Shown here piece after piece: positions 22,646 to 30,687 of a DNA stretch of 47,118 nucleotides. The notes beneath the pieces are model-generated. The model saw nothing but the letters and a program-made list of their open reading frames with translations, did not search any database and was not told the origin of the DNA. Location: the NCBI GenBank assembly GCA_003221515.1, contig QHSI01000009.1, positions 1 through 47,118 on the forward strand, given 5' to 3'. Position numbers and translations under genes: made by a program. Position 1 is the first letter of the stretch. Every line of letters begins with the position of its first letter. Origin of the DNA: Candidatus Rokuibacteriota bacterium (GTDB lineage: Bacteria > Methylomirabilota > Methylomirabilia > Rokubacteriales > CSP1-6).

Positions 22646-22780
22646 GGGGCGCCTCCTTCAGCTGCCTTCAGCTGCTTCCACGCTGTGAGTTCATACGCGC
22701 TCCAGAGAACGCGGACCGCCGCTGGAGTCGTGGCCTGATGCCGGAGGAGCTCCCGTGAGCCACACCGGACCAGGAGTGGG

Positions 22781-22810
22781 TTATAACACGTATTATATAT
22801 GAGATAAATG
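22781..22810. promoter_or_regulatory. AT-rich promoter region
   Basis: A stretch of about 40 bp, mostly A and T, contains TATAAC, TATTAT and, on the minus strand, TATAAT (22797-22792). It separates the divergent RRM and MuF-like genes and is a sharp contrast with the GC-rich surroundings. Exact promoter boxes cannot be fixed because no good -35 hexamer is at the right distance. Confidence 0.4.
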
Positions 22811-23434
22811 GTATATATTTACCCGAGGCCTCGACAGGACGTGATCTCCAGATCGCAGACGCCGCGGACGCTGAGCGGCATTCAGGGCTTGTCCGTCACC
22901 GAGCGAGAGGCCGTCGCCGAGCGTCTCAAGAACGGCCGCGCCTGCGCGGCGGCCGCCCGAGACGAATCGGCGCCGACCTCGGCCGTGCCCGTGGACCGCG
23001 CCTTCACCTGGCCCGAGTTCGATCGCTGGCAGCGTTTCTTCGACGCGTGCGGTAGGTTTCCCGCCCGTTGGGACGGGCTGGAAGCGGCGCCGGCAGCCCG
23101 GGCGCTGCCGGCCGAGGCGGCGATCTACCGGACGCGCAAACTGGATCTCCTCTTCGAGTGGCTCGATACGCTCGTGCACGGCGCCGTGTCGTTCGGCCAC
23201 TACCGGAGGCAGGGAGTGCGAGCGCGGATCGTCCTGCAAGGCGACGGAGGGCGGTGCCCGGCGTGCGAGTCCTTCAACGGACACGAGGTGAGACTGGGAG
23301 GCGCTCCCATGCCGCCGATTCATCCCGGCTGCCGCTGTGTTCTGGTGGCGATGACGGAGGTGCCGGACCAGGAGCGCCCCGGGACCCGGCATCGCTCGCC
23401 GCGGGTCCCCGACCGGAAGAGACGGACGCCCTAG
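22808..23434 (+). CDS. Protein with phage MuF/gp7-like C-terminal Cys-His motif
   Basis: 208 aa. The C-terminal part reads RCPACESFNGHEVRLGG and then PPIHPGCRCVLVAM, giving Cys150, Cys153, His172, Cys175 and Cys177. This is the C..C...G...HP.CRC pattern at the end of phage head-morphogenesis proteins (Mu F, SPP1 gp7 families), presumably a small zinc site. The preceding 100 residues are mainly helical with WPEFDRWQRFFDA and LDLLFEWLDTLVHG. No other phage gene is near. The start is uncertain: the ATG at 22808 has no ribosome binding site, and in-frame GTG codons downstream are possible. A domesticated phage protein or toxin-like module is conceivable. Confidence 0.6.
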   Translation: MVYIYPRPRQDVISRSQTPRTLSGIQGLSVTEREAVAERLKNGRACAAAARDESAPTSAVPVDRAFTWPEFDRWQRFFDACGRFPARWDGLEAAPAARALPAEAAIYRTRKLDLLFEWLDTLVHGAVSFGHYRRQGVRARIVLQGDGGRCPACESFNGHEVRLGGAPMPPIHPGCRCVLVAMTEVPDQERPGTRHRSPRVPDRKRRTP

Positions 23435-23781
23435 AAGCCCTTTCGTCGCATGCAGCTGCGATAGGCGGCTTGATAGGTGGCGTCCTTCGCACCCTCTCCG
23501 TTCATCCCGTGAATTTGCGGATCGGACGACTCGACGAGGGGAAGCTTGAAGTCCCCGGCGCCCGTCGCCGGCGAGCCGTCGCGCGCGCCCTTGGCCCGCG
23601 CGTGGTCGTTCGTGGTTGGTGAGGCGGCTCCGATCTTGACCACCGCGGGTGCTTCGTCGTTGCAAGCGGCGACGTCCGTGGCGGTGGGGACCTGGCCATA
23701 CGCGGTCCGCACCGCTGCGATCGAGACGAGAAACATCACGCCGAGGGCCCTCACGAGCGAGCTCCGCGGGCCACCGGTCAT
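23431..23781 (-). CDS. Small exported protein with C-terminal Cys
   Basis: 116 aa from ATG at 23781, which overlaps the stop of the preceding small gene by ATGA. The N-terminal part MTGGPRSSLVRALGVMFLVS is a signal sequence with cleavage expected near AYG-QV. The mature part has one Cys in DVAACNDEAP and ends YQAAYRSCMRRKGF, so a disulfide is possible. I recall the AYR.CM...GF ending from uncharacterised exported proteins of soil bacteria. Third gene of a minus-strand group of three small genes. Confidence 0.65.
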   Translation of the reverse strand: MTGGPRSSLVRALGVMFLVSIAAVRTAYGQVPTATDVAACNDEAPAVVKIGAASPTTNDHARAKGARDGSPATGAGDFKLPLVESSDPQIHGMNGEGAKDATYQAAYRSCMRRKGF

Positions 23782-23945
23782 CCAGGGATCTTCAATTCCG
23801 CGATTCGAGTGCGGCCCTGGAGCTCGGCGGCCTCCGCCGAGCGAAACTGCGTCCGCGACTCCTCGAGGAGAACGCCCGCGCTGTCGCGAATCATCCACGT
23901 CCACCACATCGCGCGCCCACGGATCTCGACGATATGCAATGTCAT
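23778..23945 (-). CDS. Small conserved protein, 55 aa
   Basis: Start at ATG 23945 with GGAGG upstream. The sequence MTLHIVEIRGRAMWWTWMIR continues with DSAGVLLEESRTQFRSAEAAE and looks like a short beta-sheet with an amphipathic helix (WxWxIRD...SxxxFxSxxEAxxxG), a layout known from small single-domain proteins of unknown function. Overlaps the exported-protein gene by 4 bp and follows the 95-aa gene by 32 bp. Confidence 0.6.
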   Translation of the reverse strand: MTLHIVEIRGRAMWWTWMIRDSAGVLLEESRTQFRSAEAAELQGRTRIAELKIPG

Positions 23946-23977
23946 GCTCGCCTCCGTCCCCCCGGGTTTCCCGGAGC

Positions 23978-24265
23978 CTACGCCCATGTCGCCGGCGCCT
24001 CGCGATCACAGCGGATTGCGTACGCCCGCGCCACATTGTTCGCGTCCTCATATTCGACGACGACTTCGAGGTACGAGCCCCGCTCGGGCTCGGCGCGCCG
24101 GATCTGGAAGTGGGCGCCATGGGGCTCGGGACCGATCACGTCCCGCAGGAGCGCGACGTAGCGCCGGCACTCCGAGAGAGCGCGTTGCCCGTCTCCGGCG
24201 TCGCCGTCCGGTGTAAAGCTCTCGCGTGCCGGAACGGCTCCGAGCGAGATGACGTCCCGTGCCAT
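23978..24265 (-). CDS. Small conserved protein, 95 aa
   Basis: I chose ATG 24265 (MARDVISLGAVPARESFTPD) because an upstream ATG at 24358 would overlap the divergent promoter at 24352-24381. A poly-G/GA stretch lies before 24265. The middle reads CRRYVALLRDVIGPEPHGAHF and the end YLEVVVEYEDANNVARAYAI, so helix then beta-hairpin. I recognise it only as a conserved hypothetical protein. First gene of the three small minus-strand genes. Confidence 0.6.
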   Translation of the reverse strand: MARDVISLGAVPARESFTPDGDAGDGQRALSECRRYVALLRDVIGPEPHGAHFQIRRAEPERGSYLEVVVEYEDANNVARAYAIRCDREAPATWA

Positions 24266-24351
24266 CGTTCGCGTACTCCCCCCCGCCTCGTATTTCTCCG
24301 AATCGGCGGCTCCGGCAACAGTGACTCCGAGCGTTCGACCCACGTCCAGAC

Positions 24352-24381
24352 TTGACATGTTAGCAGAATATAACTTATATA
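24352..24381 (+). promoter_or_regulatory. Strong sigma-70-type promoter
   Basis: Perfect -35 TTGACA (24352-24357), 18 bp, then TATATA (24376-24381; TTATAT at spacing 17 is the alternative). The GGAGGGAGG ribosome binding site starts only about 7 bp downstream, so the transcript leader is very short. It serves the gene at 24402. Confidence 0.65.
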
Positions 24382-24401
24382 ACAATAGGAGGGAGGTGTC
24401 G

Positions 24402-24686
24402 ATGAACGAAGATCGCACCAGGGTGCTTCTCATTCTGTCCCGCGAGATCTTGGACAAGGCCCGGGTCATCGCGGGAAAGGCGACGATCGCTCTCAAGCTC
24501 CCGGTGAGCCTTCAGATCGTGCTTCGGGCTCTCCTCGAGGAAGGACTGAAGCGCGACGGTCAGCCGGTCTTCCTGGCCAGGGTCGAGAGCCAGGCCAGGG
24601 CGGTTCGAGACAGGCGCGTCATGGCGCGTCGGGCGGTCGCGGGCGCGCGTACGAATTCACGGCCAGGAAACTCGGGGAGGCGATGA
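24402..24686 (+). CDS. Small basic helical protein
   Basis: 94 aa; ATG at 24402 with GGAGGGAGG upstream. The first half, LLILSREILDKARVIAGKAT then LPVSLQIVLRALLEEGLKRD, looks like helices with the spacing of a ribbon-helix-helix or similar DNA-binding fold. The second half is Arg-rich and probably disordered. A regulator role is a guess from size and charge. It leads the plus-strand pair with the desaturase gene. Confidence 0.6.
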   Translation: MNEDRTRVLLILSREILDKARVIAGKATIALKLPVSLQIVLRALLEEGLKRDGQPVFLARVESQARAVRDRRVMARRAVAGARTNSRPGNSGRR

Positions 24687-24722
24687 GAATGAGGACGAGC
24701 GCGACAACGGCGGAGAGCATCG

Positions 24723-25472
24723 GTGACTGACCTCTGGCTGGTCCCCTTGATCGCCATCGCACTGACGCAAGCAGCGGTGGTCGCGACGTCGGTGTACCTG
24801 CACCGCGCGTTGGCTCATCGAGCGCTGGTCGTGCACCCGGTTGCGGACGTATTGTTCCGGGCGGCCCTCTGGCTCACGACCGGGATGCGCCGTCAGGCCT
24901 GGGTCGCCGTCCATCGCAAGCATCACGCCTTCACCGATCGTGAAGGCGATCCCCATAGCCCTCGCCTGCTCGGTCTGTGGTGTGTCCAGCTTCTGAACGC
25001 CTACTACTATCAGCGAGAGGCGCGGAACCCCCACACGATCCGGACGTTCGCCCCGGACCTCCCCGAGGACCGGCTGGATCGGTTGATCTTTTCAAGAGGG
25101 GTGGTCGGGCTCGCTCTCGGCACCGCCCTGCTCTGTGTCCCGCTCGGCGTGGTCCCGGGGCTCATCGCGGCGCTGACTCATGCCGTCCTCTACGTCGGCG
25201 TGCTGGCGCCACTGATCAACGGCGTCGGGCACTGGCGAGGCGCCCAAAACTTCGAGAACACGGCGTACAACTCGACGGTGCTGGCGTGGCTGACCGGCGG
25301 CGAGAGCCTGCACAACAACCACCATGCCGCCCCGCGCGCCCCGAAGTTCAGCGTGCGACCAGCGGAATTCGATCCGTCGTGGCTGGTGATTCGCGCGCTG
25401 GCGGCGCTCAGGCTCGTGGTGGTCGTCGGCCCGCCTCTTAGCCTGTCCGCTGGCGGTCGAGCCGCCCGCTGA
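24723..25472 (+). CDS. Membrane fatty acid desaturase (delta-9 type)
   Basis: 249 aa from GTG at 24723. The three histidine boxes that hold the di-iron centre are complete: HRALAH (27-32), HRKHH (64-68) and HNNHH (197-201), with four hydrophobic segments between them. It introduces a cis double bond in acyl-CoA or lipid-bound chains. It is shorter than eukaryotic enzymes and normal for bacterial acyl-CoA desaturases. Electron donor is not encoded nearby. Together with the RRM protein it suggests that this island helps with cold or membrane stress. Confidence 0.93.
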   Translation: MTDLWLVPLIAIALTQAAVVATSVYLHRALAHRALVVHPVADVLFRAALWLTTGMRRQAWVAVHRKHHAFTDREGDPHSPRLLGLWCVQLLNAYYYQREARNPHTIRTFAPDLPEDRLDRLIFSRGVVGLALGTALLCVPLGVVPGLIAALTHAVLYVGVLAPLINGVGHWRGAQNFENTAYNSTVLAWLTGGESLHNNHHAAPRAPKFSVRPAEFDPSWLVIRALAALRLVVVVGPPLSLSAGGRAAR

Positions 25473-25495
25473 ACGGCGAAGAGCGGAGGACGATC

Positions 25496-25648
25496 ATGGT
25501 CAAGTGTCCCACCTGCAAGCGAGAGCTCAAGGATGAAACGCAGAAATTCTGCAATGAGTGCAACCGTGGCTACGGTAAGCCGGGGCAGGGTACGCGGCGA
25601 TCGCCGGGAAGAACCGCCGCACGAAGGCGCCGCCGGCGCGGCCACTGA
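25496..25648 (+). CDS. 50-aa zinc-ribbon protein
   Basis: ATG at 25496 with GCGGAGGA upstream. MVKCPTCKRELKDETQKFCN then ECNRGYG gives two pairs of Cys (CPTC, CNEC), a rubredoxin-knuckle zinc ribbon, followed by an Arg-rich basic tail that likely binds nucleic acid. No family name can be given. It follows the desaturase gene by 23 bp on the same strand and is probably cotranscribed. Confidence 0.75.
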   Translation: MVKCPTCKRELKDETQKFCNECNRGYGKPGQGTRRSPGRTAARRRRRRGH

Positions 25649-25682
25649 CGTCTGAAGGGTTCCCGGGCGCTCGACCCTCAGC

Positions 25683-26657
25683 TCACCGCACCAGCTTCGG
25701 CAGTCGGCCCTTCAGCACCGCCCCGGCCTCCGCCACGATGCGCTCGACCAGCTCGCCGGCCGGCGGAATGTCGCGGATCAACCCGGCGTCCTGGCCGATG
25801 AGCAGCGAGGCATTCTTGGCGTCGCCGCTCTCCTGGGCCTTCTGAAGCGCGGCGGCGGCCTCGGGTTGCCGGGCGCGCAGCTCCCACTCGCGGCCGGCCC
25901 AGCGTTCGATGAACTCGTTGCGCAGGGCGCGCGCCATCGCGCCGGGCCACACGTTGTCGCGCGCGACGTCGGGGATCTCCGTCAACACCGTGTCGTGCCC
26001 GTCGCTGTCGAGCACCGCCTGCTTGAAGTTGGGGTGCAGCGGCGATTCCTTCGTGGCCAGGAAGCGCGTGCCGAGCAGGGCCCCCTGGGCGCCGAGCGCC
26101 AGCGCCGCCGCGAGCCCACGTCCGTCGGCGATACCGCCGGCGGCCACCACCGGCGTCGAGCCGACCGCGTCGACGATCATCGGGAGCAAGGTCATGCTCG
26201 CCATCCAGCCGACGTGCCCGCCGCCCTCCGTCCCCTGGGCCACGATCACGTCCGCGCCCGCCGCCTTCGCGCGCAGCGCCTCCGGCACGGTGCCGACCAT
26301 GTACATCACCTTGCTGCCCGCGTCGTGCGCACGGCCGAAGAGCGACGTCAGATCCTGATCGGCGCGCGCCCACGCCGCCGAGAACACGGGCGGGCGCGTC
26401 TTGAGGGCCGCGTCGAGAGCGGGCTCGCGCGCCAGAAACAGCAGGAAGTTGACGCCGAAGGGATGCTTGGTCCCCTCGCGGATCGCGCCGATTTGTGGCT
26501 GGATCTGCTCGGCCGGTGTCCGTGCGATGCCGAGCGTGCCGAGCCCGCCGGCGTTGCTGACCGCCGCCACCAGGGGGACCGAGGTGCTGCCCGCCATACC
26601 GCCCAGCATGATGGGGTGCCGGATCTGGAACAGGTCACAAACCGGTGTGTGGATCAT
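25683..26657 (-). CDS. Nitronate monooxygenase-like FMN enzyme
   Basis: 324 aa TIM-barrel flavoprotein. IRHPIMLGGMAGSTSVPLVA at the N terminus, NAGGLGTLGIA, GVNFLLF, ADVIVAQGTEGGGHVGWMAS (the FMN phosphate and active-site His region), TPVVAAGGIADGRG and ALLGTRFLATKES are all typical. It oxidises alkyl nitronates or reduces enoyl substrates (some relatives are FabK). It starts 2 bp after the DUF1326 stop, so it belongs to the DUF2182-DUF1326 transcript. Confidence 0.93.
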   Translation of the reverse strand: MIHTPVCDLFQIRHPIMLGGMAGSTSVPLVAAVSNAGGLGTLGIARTPAEQIQPQIGAIREGTKHPFGVNFLLFLAREPALDAALKTRPPVFSAAWARADQDLTSLFGRAHDAGSKVMYMVGTVPEALRAKAAGADVIVAQGTEGGGHVGWMASMTLLPMIVDAVGSTPVVAAGGIADGRGLAAALALGAQGALLGTRFLATKESPLHPNFKQAVLDSDGHDTVLTEIPDVARDNVWPGAMARALRNEFIERWAGREWELRARQPEAAAALQKAQESGDAKNASLLIGQDAGLIRDIPPAGELVERIVAEAGAVLKGRLPKLVR

Positions 26658-26659
26658 GG

Positions 26660-27280
26660 CTAGCTCGAGCTCCAGGCGAACGGCGCGAAGTGGCCGTTGT
26701 TGCGGCCCGACGTGTCGTCCCAGTCGATGCCGAACGCGTGCATGTGACCGCGCGCGGCCTTGGCCAGCGCGAGTCGCGACGCGGCCGGATGGCCGACGTT
26801 GTCGAAGTAGATCGGCTCGCCCTTCTTGGCGCCGGAGACGCCCTCGATGGCGATGTCGAGTACGCGCGGGATCGAGACCGAGCGGCGCAGTCCGCTCTTC
26901 TCGATCTTGATCGGCTTCGCCTCGGCGCCGCCGAAGCGGCCCACCAGGGGACCGAGCGCGGCCATCGGCCCACCGCCCTGGCCGCTCGCGATCGCGGTCA
27001 GCGCCTCGCGCTGGGTCGTGGTGGCGCGCTCGTCCAGGATCACACCGACCGTCCAGTTGCCCTGGGCCATGGGACCGGGCGTGTGGAGCAGGACCGCGAA
27101 GCTCAGGCCGTCGAGCCTGGTGCCCGCGTACTCGCCGCGCTCGACGGTGAAGACGAGCCCGGCGTCGCAGTAGCCCTTGGTGGGCGGCGCCGTCATCGCC
27201 GACGTCGGGCAGGGGCACACGAAGTCGCAGCTGCACGCTTCGAAGTACTCGCCGTTGATCTTCCACTGAGCGTTCGCCAT
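26660..27280 (-). CDS. DUF1326 domain protein
   Basis: 206 aa. The family signature is at the front: WKINGEYFEACSCDFVCPCP with three Cys (CSCDFVC plus CPC) that may bind a metal, then a beta-rich body with GYCDAGLVF and HFAPFAWSSS at the end. Function is unknown. DUF1326 genes are regularly found next to DUF2182 genes, as here (27 bp between), which suggests a shared membrane complex or metal-linked task. Confidence 0.92.
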   Translation of the reverse strand: MANAQWKINGEYFEACSCDFVCPCPTSAMTAPPTKGYCDAGLVFTVERGEYAGTRLDGLSFAVLLHTPGPMAQGNWTVGVILDERATTTQREALTAIASGQGGGPMAALGPLVGRFGGAEAKPIKIEKSGLRRSVSIPRVLDIAIEGVSGAKKGEPIYFDNVGHPAASRLALAKAARGHMHAFGIDWDDTSGRNNGHFAPFAWSSS

Positions 27281-27307
27281 GTGGTCCTCCGTCGATCGTG
27301 ACGCACG

Positions 27308-28120
27308 CTACATCGAGGAGCCGCCGCCACGCAGTGCGACCGCGAGATCCGGCCTGACGGCCACCGCCGCGCCGAGAAGCACGAGCGCGACACCGATCGC
27401 CCGCGCGATCCACTCGCCGCGGGGCAAGAGCTTCTCCGCGGCCACCGCCAACCCGATCAGTAGGACCCACGGCAGGCCCATCGCGCCGGCCACGACCAGG
27501 ACGGCCATGAGCGCCCAGCAGCAGCCCAGGCAGTGCGCCGCGTGGGCCCAGCCCATCGCGAGGCCGCCGCGCCAGCCCGAGCGCCAGCGACCGAGAAGGA
27601 ATCCGACGGGGCTCCGGCAGCCCCGCAGGCACATGCGCTTGAGCGGCGAGAGCTGGAAGAGCCCGGCCGCCACCAACAGGCCGGCGACGATGTACGCGAG
27701 CGCCTGCGCGGTAATGGCGCCCAGCACGACGCTCGCAAGATAGGTCGGCACACCCGTCACCGCCCAGAGCGAGAGATAGGTGAGCGCAAACAGGGCGACC
27801 CGCCCGAGCCGTCCGACCGCGCTCCCGGCGGTCCGCTGGGTCGCGGCGTAGAGCGCGATCATCGGCGCGGCGCTCGGCAGCATCATGGCCGCCATCATGA
27901 CGGTCCACCCCGCCACGTACAGAGCGCCCTCGGCGATGGTCGGGGCTAACGGCATGCTCATACCCGCCATGTCGTCGGCCTGCATGTCCGACCATAGGAT
28001 GTGGATCCACGCCGCCGCGGTGATCAGCAACAGGGCGACGTAGGTCACGAGGCTCACGCGGTCGCGGCCCGTGACGGTGGCCGGAGTCGGAGGCGCGTCA
28101 GGTGGGTTACCGGCGAGCAT
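27308..28120 (-). CDS. DUF2182 integral membrane protein
   Basis: 270 aa with about seven membrane helices. The family pattern is visible: WTVMMAAMMLPSAAPMIALY, SPLKRMCLRGCRSPVGFLLG and GWAHAAHCLGCCWALMAVLV, with the Cys and His residues that led it to be called a predicted metal-binding membrane protein. ATG at 28120 is chosen; a GTG three codons upstream is possible and neither has a strong ribosome binding site. First gene of the operon with DUF1326 and nitronate monooxygenase. Confidence 0.9.
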   Translation of the reverse strand: MLAGNPPDAPPTPATVTGRDRVSLVTYVALLLITAAAWIHILWSDMQADDMAGMSMPLAPTIAEGALYVAGWTVMMAAMMLPSAAPMIALYAATQRTAGSAVGRLGRVALFALTYLSLWAVTGVPTYLASVVLGAITAQALAYIVAGLLVAAGLFQLSPLKRMCLRGCRSPVGFLLGRWRSGWRGGLAMGWAHAAHCLGCCWALMAVLVVAGAMGLPWVLLIGLAVAAEKLLPRGEWIARAIGVALVLLGAAVAVRPDLAVALRGGGSSM

Positions 28121-28208
28121 CGCAGGCACTCTATCCCGCGTCCTGGAACGTGTCCAGCGCTCGGCCGATGCGATACAGTGGAGACGTAGCCCACCGGAGG
28201 AGGATCGC

Positions 28209-28238
28209 ATGCACATGGCCGCCTGGCTCGAGCGCTGA
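28209..28238 (+). CDS. 9-codon leader ORF before the S1-domain gene
   Basis: The best ribosome binding site in this region (GGAGGAGG) precedes the ATG at 28209, not the S1 gene. It opens MHMAAWLER-stop. The TGA at 28236-28238 lies 1 nt before the S1 ATG at 28240. Ribosomes ending here could restart on the S1 start codon, so S1 synthesis may depend on this leader. No protein evidence exists; the call rests on spacing only. Confidence 0.45.
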   Translation: MHMAAWLER

Positions 28239-28239
28239 C

Positions 28240-29661
28240 ATGAGCGATAGCGAAGATTTCGCCACGCTGTTCGCGCGCGAATCGGCGCGGCGCGCGCTGG
28301 AAGTCGGCCAGGTCGTGAAGGGCCGCGTCATCCACATCGACGCCGAGAACGTCTTCGTCGACGTCGGGGGCAAGGGCGAAGCGTGGATCGAGCGCGCCGA
28401 GCTGACCGACCCGGAGGGCAAGCTGCGCGTCGCCGTCGGCGACGAGGTCGAGGCGACCGTCGTGGCGACCGGCGACGAGATACGCCTCTCGCACAAGCTG
28501 CGGCAGGGGGCGCAGGCGCGGCAGGCGCTCGCGGTCGCGGCGCAGACCGGCATCCCGGTCGAAGGCAAAGTGGCGGCCGTGATCAAGGGCGGCTACGAGG
28601 TGACGGTCGCTGGTCTGCGCGCCTTCTGCCCGCTGTCGCAGATGGACATTCGTCGCGTGGACGCCGCGGCCGCCGAAGAGTACGTGGGCCGCGTCCTCGA
28701 GTTCCGGATCACGACGTTCAGCGACAACGGGCGCAACCTCGTGCTCTCCCGCCGCCGCCTGCTCGAGGAGCGCGCCGCCGAGGCCGCCGAGGAGACGCGC
28801 AAGAAAATCATTCCCGGCGCCGTGCTGAGCGGGACGGTCGCGTCGCTCGCCGACTTCGGCGCGTTCGTCGACCTCGGGGGCATCCAGGGGCTGGTGCCCG
28901 CCTCCGAGATCTCGCACTCGCGCGTCGGTCGCCCGGCCGATCGGCTGAGCGTGGGCGAGGCGGTGACGGTCAAGGTGCTGAGGATCGATACCGAGAAGGG
29001 CCGGATCTCGCTCAGCCTCAAGGCGCTCGAGGGCGACCCGTGGGCCGCGGTGCCGGGTCGCCTCCGTGAGCGCCAGGTGATCCGCGGGCGAGCGGCCCGC
29101 GCCACCGAGTTCGGGATCTTCGTGGAGCTCCTGCCGGGCGTCGACGGCCTGCTGCATATCACGGAGATCCCCCGCAACCGTCAGGGCGCGTTGCGTGAGG
29201 CCGCCGCGAGCGGCGCCGAGATCATCGTGCTGATCGTGAGCGTCGATACCGACAAGCGCCGTGTCGCGCTCGCCCTGGCGCCCGAGGGCGCGGCGCCTGG
29301 CCAGCAGATGGAGTCGAGCGTCGAGGTCGGCGCGCTGCTGACCGGCACCGTCGAGCGGCTCGAGAACTTCGGCGTCTTCGTCCGACTCGGACCGGGGCAG
29401 ACTGGGCTCGTGCCGGTATCCGAGCTGGCCACGGCGCGCGGCACCGATCTGCGCCGCGCGTTTCCGGTGGGGAGCGAGCTCAAGGTGGTGGTGGTCGCCA
29501 TCGAGGAGGGTGGACGGCGCGTTCGGCTTTCGCACTCTCAGGCGCTCGCTCAGGAGGAGCGCGCGGAGACTCAGGCGTATCTCGGACAGGGGGGAAAGCG
29601 CGGTGACGGCTTTGGGCTCACGCTCGGTGAGCGGATCAAGCAGAACCCGAAGAGACTGTGA
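28240..29661 (+). CDS. S1-domain RNA-binding protein (ribosomal protein S1-like)
   Basis: 473 aa with five S1/OB domains by eye: residues about 22-90, 105-170, 190-262, 275-345 and 362-440. The third (SGTVASLADFGAFVDLGGIQG, then LVPASEIS) and fifth (TGTVERLENFGVFVRLGPGQ) are the most canonical. It is shorter than E. coli S1 (six domains), and two of the domains lack the aromatic residues typical for RNA contact, so it may be a second S1-type protein rather than the ribosomal one. Its start is coupled to a 9-codon leader ORF. Confidence 0.9.
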   Translation: MSDSEDFATLFARESARRALEVGQVVKGRVIHIDAENVFVDVGGKGEAWIERAELTDPEGKLRVAVGDEVEATVVATGDEIRLSHKLRQGAQARQALAVAAQTGIPVEGKVAAVIKGGYEVTVAGLRAFCPLSQMDIRRVDAAAAEEYVGRVLEFRITTFSDNGRNLVLSRRRLLEERAAEAAEETRKKIIPGAVLSGTVASLADFGAFVDLGGIQGLVPASEISHSRVGRPADRLSVGEAVTVKVLRIDTEKGRISLSLKALEGDPWAAVPGRLRERQVIRGRAARATEFGIFVELLPGVDGLLHITEIPRNRQGALREAAASGAEIIVLIVSVDTDKRRVALALAPEGAAPGQQMESSVEVGALLTGTVERLENFGVFVRLGPGQTGLVPVSELATARGTDLRRAFPVGSELKVVVVAIEEGGRRVRLSHSQALAQEERAETQAYLGQGGKRGDGFGLTLGERIKQNPKRL

Positions 29662-29712
29662 CTCTGACGCGCGACGAAGCGCGACGCGCCCAAAACGAGG
29701 AGATCCCATATC

Positions 29713-29904
29713 GTGAGTGAGTGCAAGCACGGCATGAAGAGCGGGTGCGTCTACTGCCATGGCCACGTGAAGCCGACGCCGGAGGCAGGGCGGGCGCCGA
29801 AGAAGCGCGGCAAGCCGCCGCGGCTCTCGGAGCAGATGAACGATCGCATGACCGACCTGAAGCGGCGACTGAAGAAGCTCCGCGATCAGCCGTCCGACGC
29901 GTAG
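29713..29904 (+). CDS. Small Cys/His protein, 63 aa
   Basis: GTG start at 29713 (a second GTG four nt later is out of frame). VSECKHGMKSGCVYCHGHVK gives a C-H-...-C-x2-C-H cluster that could hold zinc, followed by a basic helical tail LSEQMNDRMTDLKRRLKKL. Translation of a similar short Cys-His head with a basic tail suggests nucleic-acid binding. It sits 51 bp after the S1-domain gene and may be cotranscribed. Confidence 0.6.
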   Translation: MSECKHGMKSGCVYCHGHVKPTPEAGRAPKKRGKPPRLSEQMNDRMTDLKRRLKKLRDQPSDA

Positions 29905-29974
29905 GGAGAATATCGAACTGGTCCGTCCGCGCGACCCTACGCGCCGGGAAACTCACTCGATTAGGAGAGAGCTC

Positions 29975-30517
29975 ATGGCCAAGCTGCCCGATCCGCTCAA
30001 GACGCTGACGCCCGAAGCCAAGGCCGTCTATGACAAGATCACCGCCAAGCGCGGCCAGATGCGCGGCGGCCCGTTCGCCTCGCTCATGCACCACCCGCCG
30101 CTCGCGGAGAAGGTCGGCGACCTCGGCGAATATCTCCGCTTCGGCGGCACGCTGCCGGGCGACATTCGCGAGCTCGCGATCTTGATCACGGCACGGTCGG
30201 TCAACCAGGCGTACGAGTGGGTGGCCCACGCACGCATCGCGAGGACCGAGAAGCTTCCCGACGACGTCGTCGAGCGCGTGCGGACCAAGGGCGATCTCGC
30301 ATCGCTGCCGGCGCGCTACGCCGGGCCGGCCAAGGTCGTCCAGCACGTGCTCGCGTACCAGTCGATCCCGCAAGCGCTCCAAGATAAGGTGCAGGCCGAG
30401 CTCGGCGTCACCGGGCTCATGGAGCTGGTGACGCTGGCCGGGCAGTACCGGACGATCGCCGGCGTGCTCTTCGCGTTCGACACGCCGCTGGCGGAGGGTA
30501 CGTCCGCTCCCTTCTGA
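29975..30517 (+). CDS. Carboxymuconolactone decarboxylase family protein
   Basis: 180 aa all-helical protein. LGEYLRFGGTLPGDIRELAI followed by ITARSVNQAYEWVAHARIA is the CMD/AhpD-like core, with the Glu and His (EW..H) but no CxxC pair, so peroxidase activity of the AhpD type is unlikely. GAGAGAGC-type ribosome binding site stands before ATG 29975. Members act in ring-cleavage pathways or have unknown roles. No protocatechuate pathway genes are near. Confidence 0.9.
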   Translation: MAKLPDPLKTLTPEAKAVYDKITAKRGQMRGGPFASLMHHPPLAEKVGDLGEYLRFGGTLPGDIRELAILITARSVNQAYEWVAHARIARTEKLPDDVVERVRTKGDLASLPARYAGPAKVVQHVLAYQSIPQALQDKVQAELGVTGLMELVTLAGQYRTIAGVLFAFDTPLAEGTSAPF

Positions 30518-30555
30518 GAGGGGAGCCAAGCTGACTCGCCTGGTTTTCGTCTGGG

Positions 30556-30586
30556 TTGACTAATCCGGCGGTCGGGGCGTTCAATT
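30556..30586 (+). promoter_or_regulatory. Possible promoter of the universal stress protein gene
   Basis: TTGACT (30556-30561), spacer 18-19 bp and TTCAAT/TCAATT (30580-30586) lie about 100 bp before the ATG at 30688. The -35 box is good and the -10 box weak. Confidence 0.35.
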
Positions 30587-30687
30587 ACCCGCGGAGAAGA
30601 CCCGTTCGGGGGTGATCGGGCAGCGGTCGAGCGTGAGCTAAAGGATCAATGGCAGACATCCATCCTTTCATCAGCGGGAGGGACGCC

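Noticed and set aside
22660-22680. Short direct repeat CTTCAGCTGC before the RRM gene
   Set aside because: Two copies of about 10 bp only; possible by chance, and without further copies in the window.
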